DNA of 47,887 nt. It comes from CAG-791 sp963593905 (GTDB lineage Bacteria > Bacillota > Clostridia > Lachnospirales > Lachnospiraceae). The position numbers and the translations under genes are program-made. Positions 39,254 through 47,472 of this stretch are shown in pieces; position 1 is the stretch's first letter, and every line of letters begins with the position of its first letter. The stretch spans positions 1-47,887 of the forward strand of contig CAVBBL010000019.1 of NCBI GenBank assembly GCA_963593905.1, in the 5' to 3' direction. Below the pieces are notes generated by a model. The model did no database searches and was not told the origin of the DNA. It worked only from the letters and a program-made list of their open reading frames with translations.

Positions 39254-41217
39254 TGAGCGGCATAAAGGGCAATCATCAGCAGGATGCGCCAAAGAGCAGC
39301 AAGGAGCAGGGCACGAGAAGTGAAAAGGTGCGCAGTCCTTTTAACTATAAGCTTTTTTACAGACGCACGGCGCTGATCATTTACGATATTTTGAGTGTCA
39401 TTCTGGCCAGCTATTTATCGGTATTGATCCGTTTTGATTTCCGGATCGGGGATGTGCCCTATCATTTTATGGATCCCATTACCAATTCGCTGCCTTTTAA
39501 TATTGTATTTACCCTGATCATTTTCTACCTGTTTCGCATGTATCACAGCCTTTGGGCTTTTGCAGGAGAGACAGAGCTGCAGAATCTGGTGATCTCCTGC
39601 ACCCTCTCCGGCGTGGTGAACGGGATACTGCTGCAGTTCTTCCGCATCAGTGATCAGCCGGTGCCCAAGAGCTTTTATTTCCTGTACGTATTTTTCCTGA
39701 TTGCGTTCATCTTTGCCAGCCGGTTTTCCTATCGTTTTCTCCGGGGACTGAAGCACAAAAATGAAAATCGCAAGAATTCCACGGCGGTCATGGTCATCGG
39801 CGCCGGAGAGGCAGCCAATGTCATCATCAAGGAAATCCTGAACAGTCATTTTTCCACCATGGTCATCCGATGCATCATCGATGACGACCAGAGCAAGTGG
39901 GGCAGATATATTCAGGGCATCAAGGTCGTGGGAGGCCGGGAGCGCATTATCGAGTGTGCGGATCTTTACAATATCGATGAGATCATCATCGCCATGCCTT
40001 CCATTTCCAGAAAGAATCTGAAGGACATTCTTTCTATCTGTAAGGAGACCCACTGTAAGCTCCGTTCCCTTCCGGGAATGTACCAGCTGGTAAACGGCGA
40101 GGTCAATGTCAGCAAGCTTCGGGATGTCGAAGTAGAGGATCTGCTGGGGAGAGAGCCGGTGGAAGTGGATATTGACTCCATCATCGGCTATGTCAGCGGC
40201 AAGGTGGTCATGGTGACCGGAGGCGGCGGCTCCATCGGCAGCGAGCTCTGCCGGCAGGTGGCGGCGCACAAGCCCAGACAGCTGGTCATTCTGGATATCT
40301 ACGAAAACAGCGTCTATGATGTGCAGCAGGAATTAAAACGGAAATATCCTGACCTGAATCTGGTGGTATTGATCGCCTCTGTGCGTAATACCAATCGGCT
40401 GAATTCTATTTTTTCCCAATATCATCCCGACATCGTTTATCATGCAGCGGCCCATAAGCATGTGCCGCTGATGGAGGCCAGCCCCTGTGAGGCTATCAAG
40501 AACAATGTATTCGGCACCTGGAAGACGGCGACAGCTGCTGCCATGAACGGCACAGAGCGCTTTGTCATGATTTCCACGGATAAGGCAGTGAATCCCACCA
40601 ATATCATGGGCGCCAGCAAGCGGATTTGTGAGATGATCATTCAGACCTTTAACAAGCACTACGAGACCAATTTCGTGGCAGTGCGCTTCGGTAATGTGCT
40701 GGGCAGCAACGGCAGTGTGATTCCTCTTTTCAAAAAGCAGATCGCCGAGGGCGGGCCGGTAACAGTGACGGATCCCAATATCATCCGTTATTTCATGACC
40801 ATTCCCGAGGCGGTATCTCTGGTGCTGCAGGCAGGAGCCTATGCCCGGGGCGGCGAGATCTTCGTCCTGGATATGGGAGAGCCGGTAAAAATCCTGGATC
40901 TGGCAGAAAACCTGATCAAACTCTCCGGATACAAGGTGGGAGAGGATATTAAGATCGAGTTCACGGGACTTCGCCCCGGAGAGAAGCTTTATGAAGAGAT
41001 GCTCATGTCTGAGGAGGGTATGAAGGATACTGCCAATAAGCAGATCCATATCGGCAGACCTATCGATTTAAACGAGATGGAATTCTTCGGTCAGCTCCAG
41101 AAGCTGAAGGAAGCAGCCAATGCAGAGTCACCCAATATCCGCCGGATGGTGCAGGAAATCGTGCCTACCTACAAGAGCCCGGAGGAAGTGAATCAGAAGT
41201 ATCATAGTGCGGAATAA
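39253..41217 (+). CDS. Membrane nucleotide-sugar 4,6-dehydratase (PglF/CapD/FlaA1 family)
   Basis: The 654-residue protein is full length for the PglF/WbpM class. About four N-terminal membrane helices (35-160) precede a first nucleotide-binding region (VMVIGAGEAANVII) and a C-terminal extended SDR domain. The latter has VMVTGGGGSIGSEL (about 318-331), the catalytic region STDKAVNPTNIMGASKR (about 441-457) and GLRPGEKLYEEML near the end. The family converts UDP-GlcNAc to the 4-keto-6-deoxy sugar, the first step to di-N-acetylbacillosamine-type sugars. It overlaps the ligase gene by one base and precedes an aminotransferase that could use its product. Confidence 0.93.
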   Translation: MSGIKGNHQQDAPKSSKEQGTRSEKVRSPFNYKLFYRRTALIIYDILSVILASYLSVLIRFDFRIGDVPYHFMDPITNSLPFNIVFTLIIFYLFRMYHSLWAFAGETELQNLVISCTLSGVVNGILLQFFRISDQPVPKSFYFLYVFFLIAFIFASRFSYRFLRGLKHKNENRKNSTAVMVIGAGEAANVIIKEILNSHFSTMVIRCIIDDDQSKWGRYIQGIKVVGGRERIIECADLYNIDEIIIAMPSISRKNLKDILSICKETHCKLRSLPGMYQLVNGEVNVSKLRDVEVEDLLGREPVEVDIDSIIGYVSGKVVMVTGGGGSIGSELCRQVAAHKPRQLVILDIYENSVYDVQQELKRKYPDLNLVVLIASVRNTNRLNSIFSQYHPDIVYHAAAHKHVPLMEASPCEAIKNNVFGTWKTATAAAMNGTERFVMISTDKAVNPTNIMGASKRICEMIIQTFNKHYETNFVAVRFGNVLGSNGSVIPLFKKQIAEGGPVTVTDPNIIRYFMTIPEAVSLVLQAGAYARGGEIFVLDMGEPVKILDLAENLIKLSGYKVGEDIKIEFTGLRPGEKLYEEMLMSEEGMKDTANKQIHIGRPIDLNEMEFFGQLQKLKEAANAESPNIRRMVQEIVPTYKSPEEVNQKYHSAE

Positions 41218-41318
41218 AAATAGCTTGTCTGGTTTAGACTGCCCCAATTCTCTTTGCAGGATGATCTCCACCGTCGTGGTGCCGTAAAGAACAGCGGTGC
41301 GGAAAGGAAAAGAAAACA

Positions 41319-42623
41319 ATGTTCAGGAAAAATAACACATTTGAGAAATTTCCGTCAAAGGTCTGGCTGAGCAGTCCTACTATGTATCCGGACAGCATGA
41401 AATATGTTCTGGAAGCCTATGAAACAAACTGGATGTCCACCGTCGGCGCTAATATCAACGAGGTGGAGAGACAGACTTGCGAGAAGGTAGGATGTGGATA
41501 CGCTGTTGCTTTATCGGCAGGCACCGCTGCCTTACACATGGCTGTGAAGCTGGCCGGGGAAGCTATATATGGAAAACCTGAAACGGGAAAGGGCGCCCTC
41601 TGCGGCCGGCATGTCTTCTGTTCGGATATGACCTTTGATGCGACCGTAAATCCGGTGGTTTATGAAGGAGGCATTCCGGTATTTATTGATACAGAATATG
41701 ATACCTGGAATATGGATCCCGTAGCGCTGGAGGAAGCCTTTGCACTTTATCCTGATGTAAAAGTGGTGGTTATGGCTCATCTCTACGGAACCCCCGGCAA
41801 GGTAGAGGAGCTGAAGGCAGTCTGCGACAGACACAGAGCAATATTGGTGGAAGATGCTGCAGAATCTCTCGGTGCTTCCTATAAGGGCGTACAGACGGGA
41901 ACATTCGGAAGATTCAATGCCATTTCCTTTAACGGCAATAAGATCATTACAGGGTCCTCCGGCGGTATGTTTCTGACCGATGAGAAGGAAGCAGCCGATA
42001 AGGTCCGCAAATGGTCTACACAGGCGAGAGAGAATGCGCCATGGTATCAGCATGAAGAACTTGGTTACAACTATCGCATGAGCAATGTGATCGCCGGCGT
42101 GGTGAGAACCCAGTATCCCCACCTGGAGGAGCATATTGCGAAAAAGAGAGAAATCTATGAAAGATACAGAGAAGGGCTGAAAGATCTGCCTGTCAGCATG
42201 AATCCCTTTGATGCCCAAAGCAGTGAGCCGAATTTCTGGCTGTCCTGTCTGCTTATTGACAGAGAGGCCATGTGCAGACAGGTGAGGGGAGAGCAGGAAG
42301 CACTGTATCTGCCGGAGGACGGCAAGAGCTGTCCGACAGAAATACTGGATGCCATAGCGGGCATCAATGCAGAGGGACGTCCGATCTGGAAGCCTATGCA
42401 CATGCAGCCGATTTATCGGATGAATGGCTTTGTGACCAGAGAGGGAAATGGGCGCGCGAAGACCAACGCTTATATTGCCGGAGGGGCTGTGGGCAAAGAC
42501 GGAAGACCGCTGGATGTGGGAATGGACATCTTCCACAGAGGTTTATGTCTGCCCAGTGACAATAAAATGACGTTGGAGCAGCAGGAGGAAATCATCGAAG
42601 TGATCAGAGCATGCTTTGAATAA
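41319..42623 (+). CDS. DegT/DnrJ/EryC1 aminotransferase, PglE/EpsN-like
   Basis: The 434-residue PLP enzyme has the entry motif WLSSPTMYPDSMKYVLEAYE followed by TNWMSTVGANINEVE, ALSAGTAALHMAVKLAG, CSDMTFDATVNPVVYEGGIP, VEDAAESLGASYKG and Lys208 in SFNGNKIITGSSGG. GYNYRMSNVIAGV and the long C-terminal tail (MHMQPIYRMNGFVT) match the PglE/EpsN group, which aminates UDP-4-keto-6-deoxy-GlcNAc. It follows the dehydratase gene by 101 bp, so the pair probably makes UDP-4-amino-4,6-dideoxy-GlcNAc. The ribosome site is AAAGGAAAAG. No PglD-type acetyltransferase follows, but the GNAT-GT2 fusion could supply that step. Confidence 0.92.
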   Translation: MFRKNNTFEKFPSKVWLSSPTMYPDSMKYVLEAYETNWMSTVGANINEVERQTCEKVGCGYAVALSAGTAALHMAVKLAGEAIYGKPETGKGALCGRHVFCSDMTFDATVNPVVYEGGIPVFIDTEYDTWNMDPVALEEAFALYPDVKVVVMAHLYGTPGKVEELKAVCDRHRAILVEDAAESLGASYKGVQTGTFGRFNAISFNGNKIITGSSGGMFLTDEKEAADKVRKWSTQARENAPWYQHEELGYNYRMSNVIAGVVRTQYPHLEEHIAKKREIYERYREGLKDLPVSMNPFDAQSSEPNFWLSCLLIDREAMCRQVRGEQEALYLPEDGKSCPTEILDAIAGINAEGRPIWKPMHMQPIYRMNGFVTREGNGRAKTNAYIAGGAVGKDGRPLDVGMDIFHRGLCLPSDNKMTLEQQEEIIEVIRACFE

Positions 42624-42634
42624 GAAAATGCATG

Positions 42635-42704
42635 ATCGCATCGGAAAATTCGCCTGCGCGAAATTTTCCTCGCGTTGCTGCAGACAAGCTGCGGCAGGAA
42701 AGGT
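42635..42704 (+). repeat. Hairpin/Shine-Dalgarno element (H3-H4-SD)
   Basis: H3 reads GGAAAATT...AATTTTCC (42643-42669), with a G-C to A-T pair exchange relative to GGAGAATT...AATTCTCC elsewhere. H4 is GCTGCAG / CTGCGGC (42677-42695). GGAAAGG follows. The start codon at 42719 is further away than usual. Confidence 0.8.
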
Positions 42705-42718
42705 AAAGTTGGAAAGAA

Positions 42719-43384
42719 ATGCATAAACCACATGGGCCTTATGAAAAATATTTTAAGAGACCGACCGATTTTTTATGCGGGCTGCTGATTGTCGTCCTTT
42801 TTAGCTGGTTATATGTGATCCTGATTATTCTCGGGGCGATTTTTATGCGGGGAAATCCCTTTTTTACGCAGGAAAGACCGGGCAGAGATGAAAAGATCTT
42901 CAAGCTGATCAAATTCCGTTCCATGGACAACAGAAAGGACAAGGACGGGCATCTGCTGCCGGATAACATCCGTTTGAATAAATACGGCCGCATTCTGCGG
43001 AAAACGTCACTGGATGAGCTGCCGGAGATCTTCAATATCCTGAAGGGAGATATGAGTTTTATCGGGCCAAGACCCCTGCTGCCGGAGTATCTGCCCTATT
43101 ATACACAAAGAGAGCGGCTGCGCCACAGCGTTCGGCCGGGCCTTACGGGACTGGCACAGGCTAACGGCCGCAATCTGGTAAACTGGGACAGACGACTTGC
43201 TTATGATGTGGAATATGTGGAGAATCTCTCCTTTGCCATGGACTGCAAGGTGATCATCAAGACCATACAGACGGTATTGGGGCACGCGGAGACGGTGGCG
43301 GAGGATACCAATGCGGCGGAGGGCAATTTTGCCAAGATCCGGCAGGAGCGGCTGGAGAAGACAGGAAAGCTGACATTGGATTGA
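42719..43384 (+). CDS. Initiating phosphoglycosyltransferase, PglC-like
   Basis: The 221-residue small bacterial sugar transferase has one N-terminal membrane-inserted helix (about 16-42, LCGLLIVVLFSWLYVILIIL), then RGNPFFTQERPGRDEKIFKL and the catalytic Asp99-Glu100 in RKTSLDELPEIFNILKGDMS, FIGPRPLLPEYL and VRPGLTGLAQANGRN. Monotopic enzymes of this size (PglC, EpsL) transfer a phospho-sugar, typically UDP-di-N-acetylbacillosamine, to undecaprenyl phosphate and start the glycan. It follows the dehydratase and aminotransferase that could make its substrate. The stop codon is immediately followed by an H4 hairpin. Confidence 0.92.
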   Translation: MHKPHGPYEKYFKRPTDFLCGLLIVVLFSWLYVILIILGAIFMRGNPFFTQERPGRDEKIFKLIKFRSMDNRKDKDGHLLPDNIRLNKYGRILRKTSLDELPEIFNILKGDMSFIGPRPLLPEYLPYYTQRERLRHSVRPGLTGLAQANGRNLVNWDRRLAYDVEYVENLSFAMDCKVIIKTIQTVLGHAETVAEDTNAAEGNFAKIRQERLEKTGKLTLD

Positions 43385-43385
43385 A

Positions 43386-43549
43386 CCGCAGTAAACTGCG
43401 GCATAAAGAGGGATAATGCGTGAAAATGTCTGATGCCATTTTCACGCATTGCAAGGATGCCGTCGGCATCCTTGACAGATCGTATCGGAGAATTCGCCTT
43501 CGCGAAATTCTCCTCACGCAGCCGCAATAAATTGCGGCATAAAGAGGAA
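43386..43549 (+). repeat. Hairpin/Shine-Dalgarno element, H4-SD plus complete type II unit
   Basis: H4-SD (43386-43411) starts 1 bp after the previous stop codon and is followed by H1 (TGCGTGAAAATG / CATTTTCACGCA), H2 (GCAAGGATGCC / GGCATCCTTG), H3, H4 and AAAGAGG. The period is 136 bp, as in the array at 47473, and the H2-H3 linker is AGATCGTATC rather than GAGATCACATC. It sets the ATG at 43553. Confidence 0.9.
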
Positions 43550-43552
43550 AAG

Positions 43553-44575
43553 ATGGAAAATACGAAACAGGATATCAATATATTGATTCTCAGTGCCGGC
43601 ACACGGGATAAGGTGGTGCAGTATTACCGCAAGGCATTGGCAGGCAGAGGGAAAGTCATTGCCACGGACTGCTCGGAATATGCACCGGCTATCTATGAGG
43701 CGGATGCCTATGAAATCGTGCCCCGGATGACGACACCCGGTTATTTGCAGGTCATTCTGGGATTGGTGGAGAAATGGCATGCGAAGGGATGCTTTTCCCT
43801 GATCGATCCGGAGCTATCACTGCTGGCCCAAAACCGGGAGGCATTTCAGGAAAGAGGCTGCAGCGTAATGATATCCCCCTATGATCTGGTGGAGACCTGC
43901 TTTCACAAATACAGAACCATGGAGCTGTTTCAAAGCTTTCATCTTCCTACGGCAAAGTGTTATCTGACCATAAAAGACTTCCGGGAGGCTCTGGAGAGGG
44001 GGGAGGTTTCCTGGCCGGTATTCGTAAAGCCGGAGAACGGCAGTGCCAGCCTTCACATTAATGAGGTTTCCTCCATGGAAGAGATAGAGACGCTTTTTTC
44101 CATCCATGAAAATCTCATGATCCAGGAATATATGCACGGACAGGAGTACGGCGCAGACGTTTATGTGGATATGCTAAGCGGCAAGTGCGCGGCGATTTTC
44201 CTTAAAAAGAAACTGCGGATGCGGGCAGGAGAGACAGATAAATCCGTGTCGGTGCACGATGAAGCCTTATTTGCAAAGATCGCAGCGTTCGTGGAAAAGG
44301 CGGGATTTCGCGGACAGATCGATATTGATCTGTTCTTAAATGACGGTGTATGGTATTTTTCCGAGGTCAATCCCCGCTACGGCGGCGGCTATCCTCACGC
44401 GTATTGTTGCGGCGTGGATACTGCCTCCATGTATGTGCATAACTTAGCCGGAGAGGAAAATAATGTGGATATCGGCCGCTATGAGGATGATGTCTGCATG
44501 ATGAAGTACAATGAACTGGCGGTGCGCAGAATCACAGAGAAGGAAAACTGCGAGTACGATGTTTACAGAATCTGA
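43553..44575 (+). CDS. ATP-grasp family ligase-like protein
   Basis: The 340-residue protein is of the CarB/PurK-like ATP-grasp type. A small N-terminal Rossmann-like part (INILILSAGTRDKVVQYYRK) is followed by the ATP-grasp fold (about 110-310) with WPVFVKPENGSASLHI, the ATP-binding lid region LMIQEYMHGQEYGADVYVDM and the metal-binding IDIDLFLNDGVWYFSEVNPR followed by YGGGYPHA. Such proteins join a carboxylate to an amine or thiol and occur in polysaccharide loci. Here it may attach an amino acid or carboxylate to an amino sugar, possibly linked with the PLP decarboxylase; this is inference. The start is fixed by AAAGAGG of the element. ATG 43433 in the repeat is rejected. Confidence 0.88.
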   Translation: MENTKQDINILILSAGTRDKVVQYYRKALAGRGKVIATDCSEYAPAIYEADAYEIVPRMTTPGYLQVILGLVEKWHAKGCFSLIDPELSLLAQNREAFQERGCSVMISPYDLVETCFHKYRTMELFQSFHLPTAKCYLTIKDFREALERGEVSWPVFVKPENGSASLHINEVSSMEEIETLFSIHENLMIQEYMHGQEYGADVYVDMLSGKCAAIFLKKKLRMRAGETDKSVSVHDEALFAKIAAFVEKAGFRGQIDIDLFLNDGVWYFSEVNPRYGGGYPHAYCCGVDTASMYVHNLAGEENNVDIGRYEDDVCMMKYNELAVRRITEKENCEYDVYRI

Positions 44576-44660
44576 GGTTTGGGTGAAGTTTGTTTCTGAG
44601 AGAAACAAGTAGCCATAGGGTACTCCTTTGCAGCAAAGCAGCTTGGAAATGAGGATTTCT

Positions 44661-45749
44661 ATGAAAAAAACAGTATTGATCCTTGGAAATTCTTCGGCAG
44701 GGCTATACGATTTTCGCAACGAGTTGGTGGAGGCACTGCTTCCCCAATATAGAGTTGTGGTGAGTCTGCCGGATGAGGTGAAGACAGCACAGCTGGCAGC
44801 AGAAGGCTGTGAGATCCGCCATACAGAGATTAACCGACGGGGCATGAATCCGGTGCAGGATTTAAAGCTTTTGCAGTCCTATAAGAAGCTGCTTAAGGAA
44901 GTGAAGCCGGATCTGGTGCTGACCTATACCATCAAGCCTAATGTCTACGGCGGGATGGCCTGCTCCGCTATGGGAATCCCATATATTTCTACTGTCACCG
45001 GCCTTGGCAGTGCTTTTCAGAAAAAGGGCATGATGCTCCGGATGATCAAGAGTATGTATCGGATGGGCGTAAGAAAGGCGGAATGTGTCTTTTTCCAGAA
45101 TGAAGACAATCAAAGAATTTTTACAGAAAATAAGATTGTACAGGGCAAAGCCAGGCGGGTATCCGGTTCCGGTGTAAATCTTGCGGTGCATCCTTTTTCT
45201 CCCTATCCAGAGAGAGAGGACGTACATTTCCTCTTTGTGGGGCGCATGATGCGGGAGAAGGGAATCGGGGAATTTCTGCAGGCGGCCGCCGCACTGCACA
45301 GTGAAAAGGTGCATTTTGAGCTGCTTGGATACTGTGACGAGGACTGGCAGGCCCAGCTGGATGCAGCGCAGAGCAGGGGCGAGATCAGGCTCCTGGGATT
45401 TGATCCTCAGGTACAGGCTTATTATGATGCCTGCAGCGCTGTGATCCTGCCTACCTACCATGAGGGTATGTCCAATGTGCTGATGGAAGCTTCTGCTACG
45501 GGCCGCCCGGTCATCGCTACGGCCATCCCGGGTTGTCAGGAAATTTTTGAAGAGGGTGTGACAGGCTTTGGCTGTCAGCCGAAGGATGCAGATTCGCTGA
45601 TTGGGGCTATCCGGCGGTTTCTGATGTTGACACCGGCCAGGAGAGCCGCTATGGGGTCAGCAGCCCACGATAAGATGGTACAGGAATTCGACAGGCAGAA
45701 GGTAGTACAGGCCTATATGGAAGAAGTACATGTATATATAGGAGATTAA
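44661..45749 (+). CDS. GT4-family glycosyltransferase, PglA-like
   Basis: The 362-residue GT-B enzyme has N-terminal VLILGNSSAGLYDFRNELVE, the glycosyltransferase-4-type donor half with FLFVGRMMREKGIGEFLQAA, and the nucleotide-sugar signature LPTYHEGMSNVLMEASATGR with PVIATAIPGCQEIF. It resembles PglA and capsular GT4 enzymes that add the second sugar to an undecaprenyl-linked bacillosamine-type residue, which suits its place after the PglC-like gene. The start at 44661 has GAGG 6 nt upstream in the context GAAATGAGG. ATG 44628 precedes the site. The folded repeat copy 2 begins 18 bp after the stop codon. Confidence 0.9.
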   Translation: MKKTVLILGNSSAGLYDFRNELVEALLPQYRVVVSLPDEVKTAQLAAEGCEIRHTEINRRGMNPVQDLKLLQSYKKLLKEVKPDLVLTYTIKPNVYGGMACSAMGIPYISTVTGLGSAFQKKGMMLRMIKSMYRMGVRKAECVFFQNEDNQRIFTENKIVQGKARRVSGSGVNLAVHPFSPYPEREDVHFLFVGRMMREKGIGEFLQAAAALHSEKVHFELLGYCDEDWQAQLDAAQSRGEIRLLGFDPQVQAYYDACSAVILPTYHEGMSNVLMEASATGRPVIATAIPGCQEIFEEGVTGFGCQPKDADSLIGAIRRFLMLTPARRAAMGSAAHDKMVQEFDRQKVVQAYMEEVHVYIGD

Positions 45750-45767
45750 TGTATAGATAGTTATCGT

Positions 45768-45950
45768 GTACAGCCCCGGCCAAGAGAGCGGGTGGCGGAG
45801 AGTGTCCGGGTGCAGGGGCCTTACAAGAGCCTCGGTACTTGCGAGCGTTCTTTGCGAGCTTATGTACCGCTAGGCTCTTGTACGGAGCCGCGAGGCGTCC
45901 CAGGGCCCGGACACCTCCGACAGGATCCGCTCTCTTGGCCGGGGCTGTAC
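45768..45950 (+). ncRNA. Candidate structured RNA / folded repeat, copy 2
   Basis: The outer arms, GTACAGCCCCGGCCAAGAGA extended by GCGGGT, pair with the 3' end with a single G-T exception. Compared with copy 1 (24315), five stem positions differ and in each case the partner differs too. The inner GTCCGGG / CCCGGAC stem is also better paired here. The central hairpin ACAAGAGCCT / AGGCTCTTGT is conserved, while its innermost AGCTCGC arm has changed to GCGAGCG and no longer pairs the same way. It lies 18 bp after a stop codon and 20 bp before the next promoter. Confidence 0.7.
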
Positions 45951-45969
45951 GGCAATATCTTGTGAATTT

Positions 45970-45999
45970 TTGCTGTTTATAGACAGATTGTGTTACAAT
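45970..45999 (+). promoter_or_regulatory. Promoter of nucleotide-sugar dehydrogenase gene
   Basis: TTGCTG (45970-45975) and TACAAT (45994-45999) are spaced 18 bp. A start near 46006 gives a leader of about 80 nt. Confidence 0.6.
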
Positions 46000-46021
46000 A
46001 GGGCAGATGATACGCACCCAA

Positions 46022-46047
46022 GGAGACATTGCATAGAGGATGTCTCC
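46022..46047 (+). promoter_or_regulatory. Leader hairpin before dehydrogenase gene
   Basis: GGAGACAT pairs with ATGTCTCC around a 10-nt loop, within the predicted leader. No T run follows, so it is not a terminator. A stabilising 5' hairpin is possible. Confidence 0.5.
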
Positions 46048-46085
46048 CTCAATATAGAGTGTACAGAGAGATAGGAGAGAAAGTC

Positions 46086-47402
46086 ATGGATTTGTATGAG
46101 AAACTGTTAAACGGAGAAGAGAAGCTGTCCCTGGTGGGACTTGGCTACGTGGGCATGCCCATCGCAGTGGCTTTTGCCAAAAAGATCAAGGTCGTGGGCT
46201 TTGACCTGAATGCAGAAAAGATCGAGAAATATAAGAATGGCATCGATCCCACCAGAGAGGTGGGGGATGAGGCTGTCAAGGAGACCACGGTAGAGTTTAC
46301 GGCAGATCCCACCAGACTTCGTGAGGCAAAGTTCCATATCGTGGCTGTGCCTACGCCGGTAAATGCAGATCATACACCGGATCTGACGCCGGTAGAGGGG
46401 GCAAGCCGTCTGTTGGGACAGAACCTGACAAAGGGTAGTGTAGTAGTTTTTGAATCCACTGTTTATCCCGGCGTCACCGAGGATGTGTGTGTGCCGATTC
46501 TGGAGAAGGAGTCCGGCCTTAAGTGCGGTGAGGATTTCAAGATCGGTTATTCTCCGGAGCGTATCAATCCCGGTGATAAGGTTCATCGTCTGGACAGCAT
46601 TGTAAAGATCGTCTCCGGTATGGACGCAGAGACGTTGGATACTGTGGCGAAGGTCTATGAGCTGGTGGTGGCAGCCGGTGTGCACCGTGCAGATTCTATT
46701 AAGGTGGCAGAGGCAGCCAAGGTCATCGAGAACAGTCAGCGAGATATCAATATTGCCTTCATGAACGAGCTCTCCATTATTTTCCACAAGATGGGCATCG
46801 ATACCAAGTCTGTGCTGGAGGCAGCAGGTACCAAGTGGAATTTCCTGCATTTCGCACCGGGTCTGGTAGGCGGACACTGCATCGGCGTGGATCCCTATTA
46901 TCTGACCTACAAGGCTGAGCAGCTGGGATATCATTCACAGATCATTCTTTCCGGCCGCCGCATCAATGATGATATGGGCAAATATGTGGCAGAGTGTCTG
47001 GTCAAGGAACTGATTGCCAATGATTTGCCGGTCAAGAATGCAAAGGTGGCAATCCTTGGCTTCACTTTCAAGGAGAATTGCCCGGATACCAGAAATACCA
47101 AGGTCATTGATATCTACAGAGAACTGGGTGAATACGGCATCACACCTATCGTAGTGGATCCGGAGGCTGATGCAGAGGAGGCAAAGCACCTCTATGGCAT
47201 TACCTTCCAGACCATGGAGGATGTGAAGGATATGGACGCTGTCCTGATGGCGGTCAAGCACAAAGAGTTTGAGAGTTACAAGCCTGCTGATATCGCTAAA
47301 TTCTTTAATCCCGCACATAAGACCAAGGTCTTTGTGGACTTAAAGGGCATTTATAACAAAGAGGATTACAAGGCACCGGAGTTTGACTACTGGAGACTGT
47401 AA
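46086..47402 (+). CDS. UDP-sugar dehydrogenase (TviB/WbpO/CapL group)
   Basis: The 438-residue NAD-dependent 6-dehydrogenase has the N-terminal Rossmann motif LVGLGYVGMPIAVAFA, VAVPTPVNADHTPDL, FESTVYPGVTEDVC and YSPERINPGDK. The hinge helix is EAAKVIENSQRDINIAFMNE, the catalytic Cys265 is in GGHCIGVDPYYL, and the third domain starts at AILGFTFKENCPDTRNTKV. The YSPERINPGD and GHCIGVDPYYL forms are those of the UDP-GlcNAc/UDP-GalNAc dehydrogenases (TviB, WbpO) rather than UDP-glucose dehydrogenases. It oxidises the sugar C6 to a uronic acid. The start at 46086 follows AGGAGA. It has its own promoter and terminator. Confidence 0.9.
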   Translation: MDLYEKLLNGEEKLSLVGLGYVGMPIAVAFAKKIKVVGFDLNAEKIEKYKNGIDPTREVGDEAVKETTVEFTADPTRLREAKFHIVAVPTPVNADHTPDLTPVEGASRLLGQNLTKGSVVVFESTVYPGVTEDVCVPILEKESGLKCGEDFKIGYSPERINPGDKVHRLDSIVKIVSGMDAETLDTVAKVYELVVAAGVHRADSIKVAEAAKVIENSQRDINIAFMNELSIIFHKMGIDTKSVLEAAGTKWNFLHFAPGLVGGHCIGVDPYYLTYKAEQLGYHSQIILSGRRINDDMGKYVAECLVKELIANDLPVKNAKVAILGFTFKENCPDTRNTKVIDIYRELGEYGITPIVVDPEADAEEAKHLYGITFQTMEDVKDMDAVLMAVKHKEFESYKPADIAKFFNPAHKTKVFVDLKGIYNKEDYKAPEFDYWRL

Positions 47403-47428
47403 TCTGCAGCAGAGGATAGAGAATCACG

Positions 47429-47464
47429 AAAAGGTCGGCGCGGGAAAGTGTGCGCCGGCCTTTT
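47429..47464 (+). terminator. Terminator after dehydrogenase gene
   Basis: AAAAGGTCGGCGC pairs with GCGCCGGCCTTTT around a 10-nt loop and ends in a T run. It separates the dehydrogenase gene from the tandem array. Confidence 0.85.
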
Positions 47465-47472
47465 GTAACGTA

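Noticed and set aside
39415..40269. 284-codon minus-strand open frame inside the dehydratase gene
   Set aside because: It is the mirror of a conserved gene, with Asp/His-rich shadow composition and no ribosome site.
41532..42536. 334-codon minus-strand open frame inside the aminotransferase gene
   Set aside because: It lies wholly antisense to a well-conserved DegT-family gene, with shadow-like composition and no start signals.
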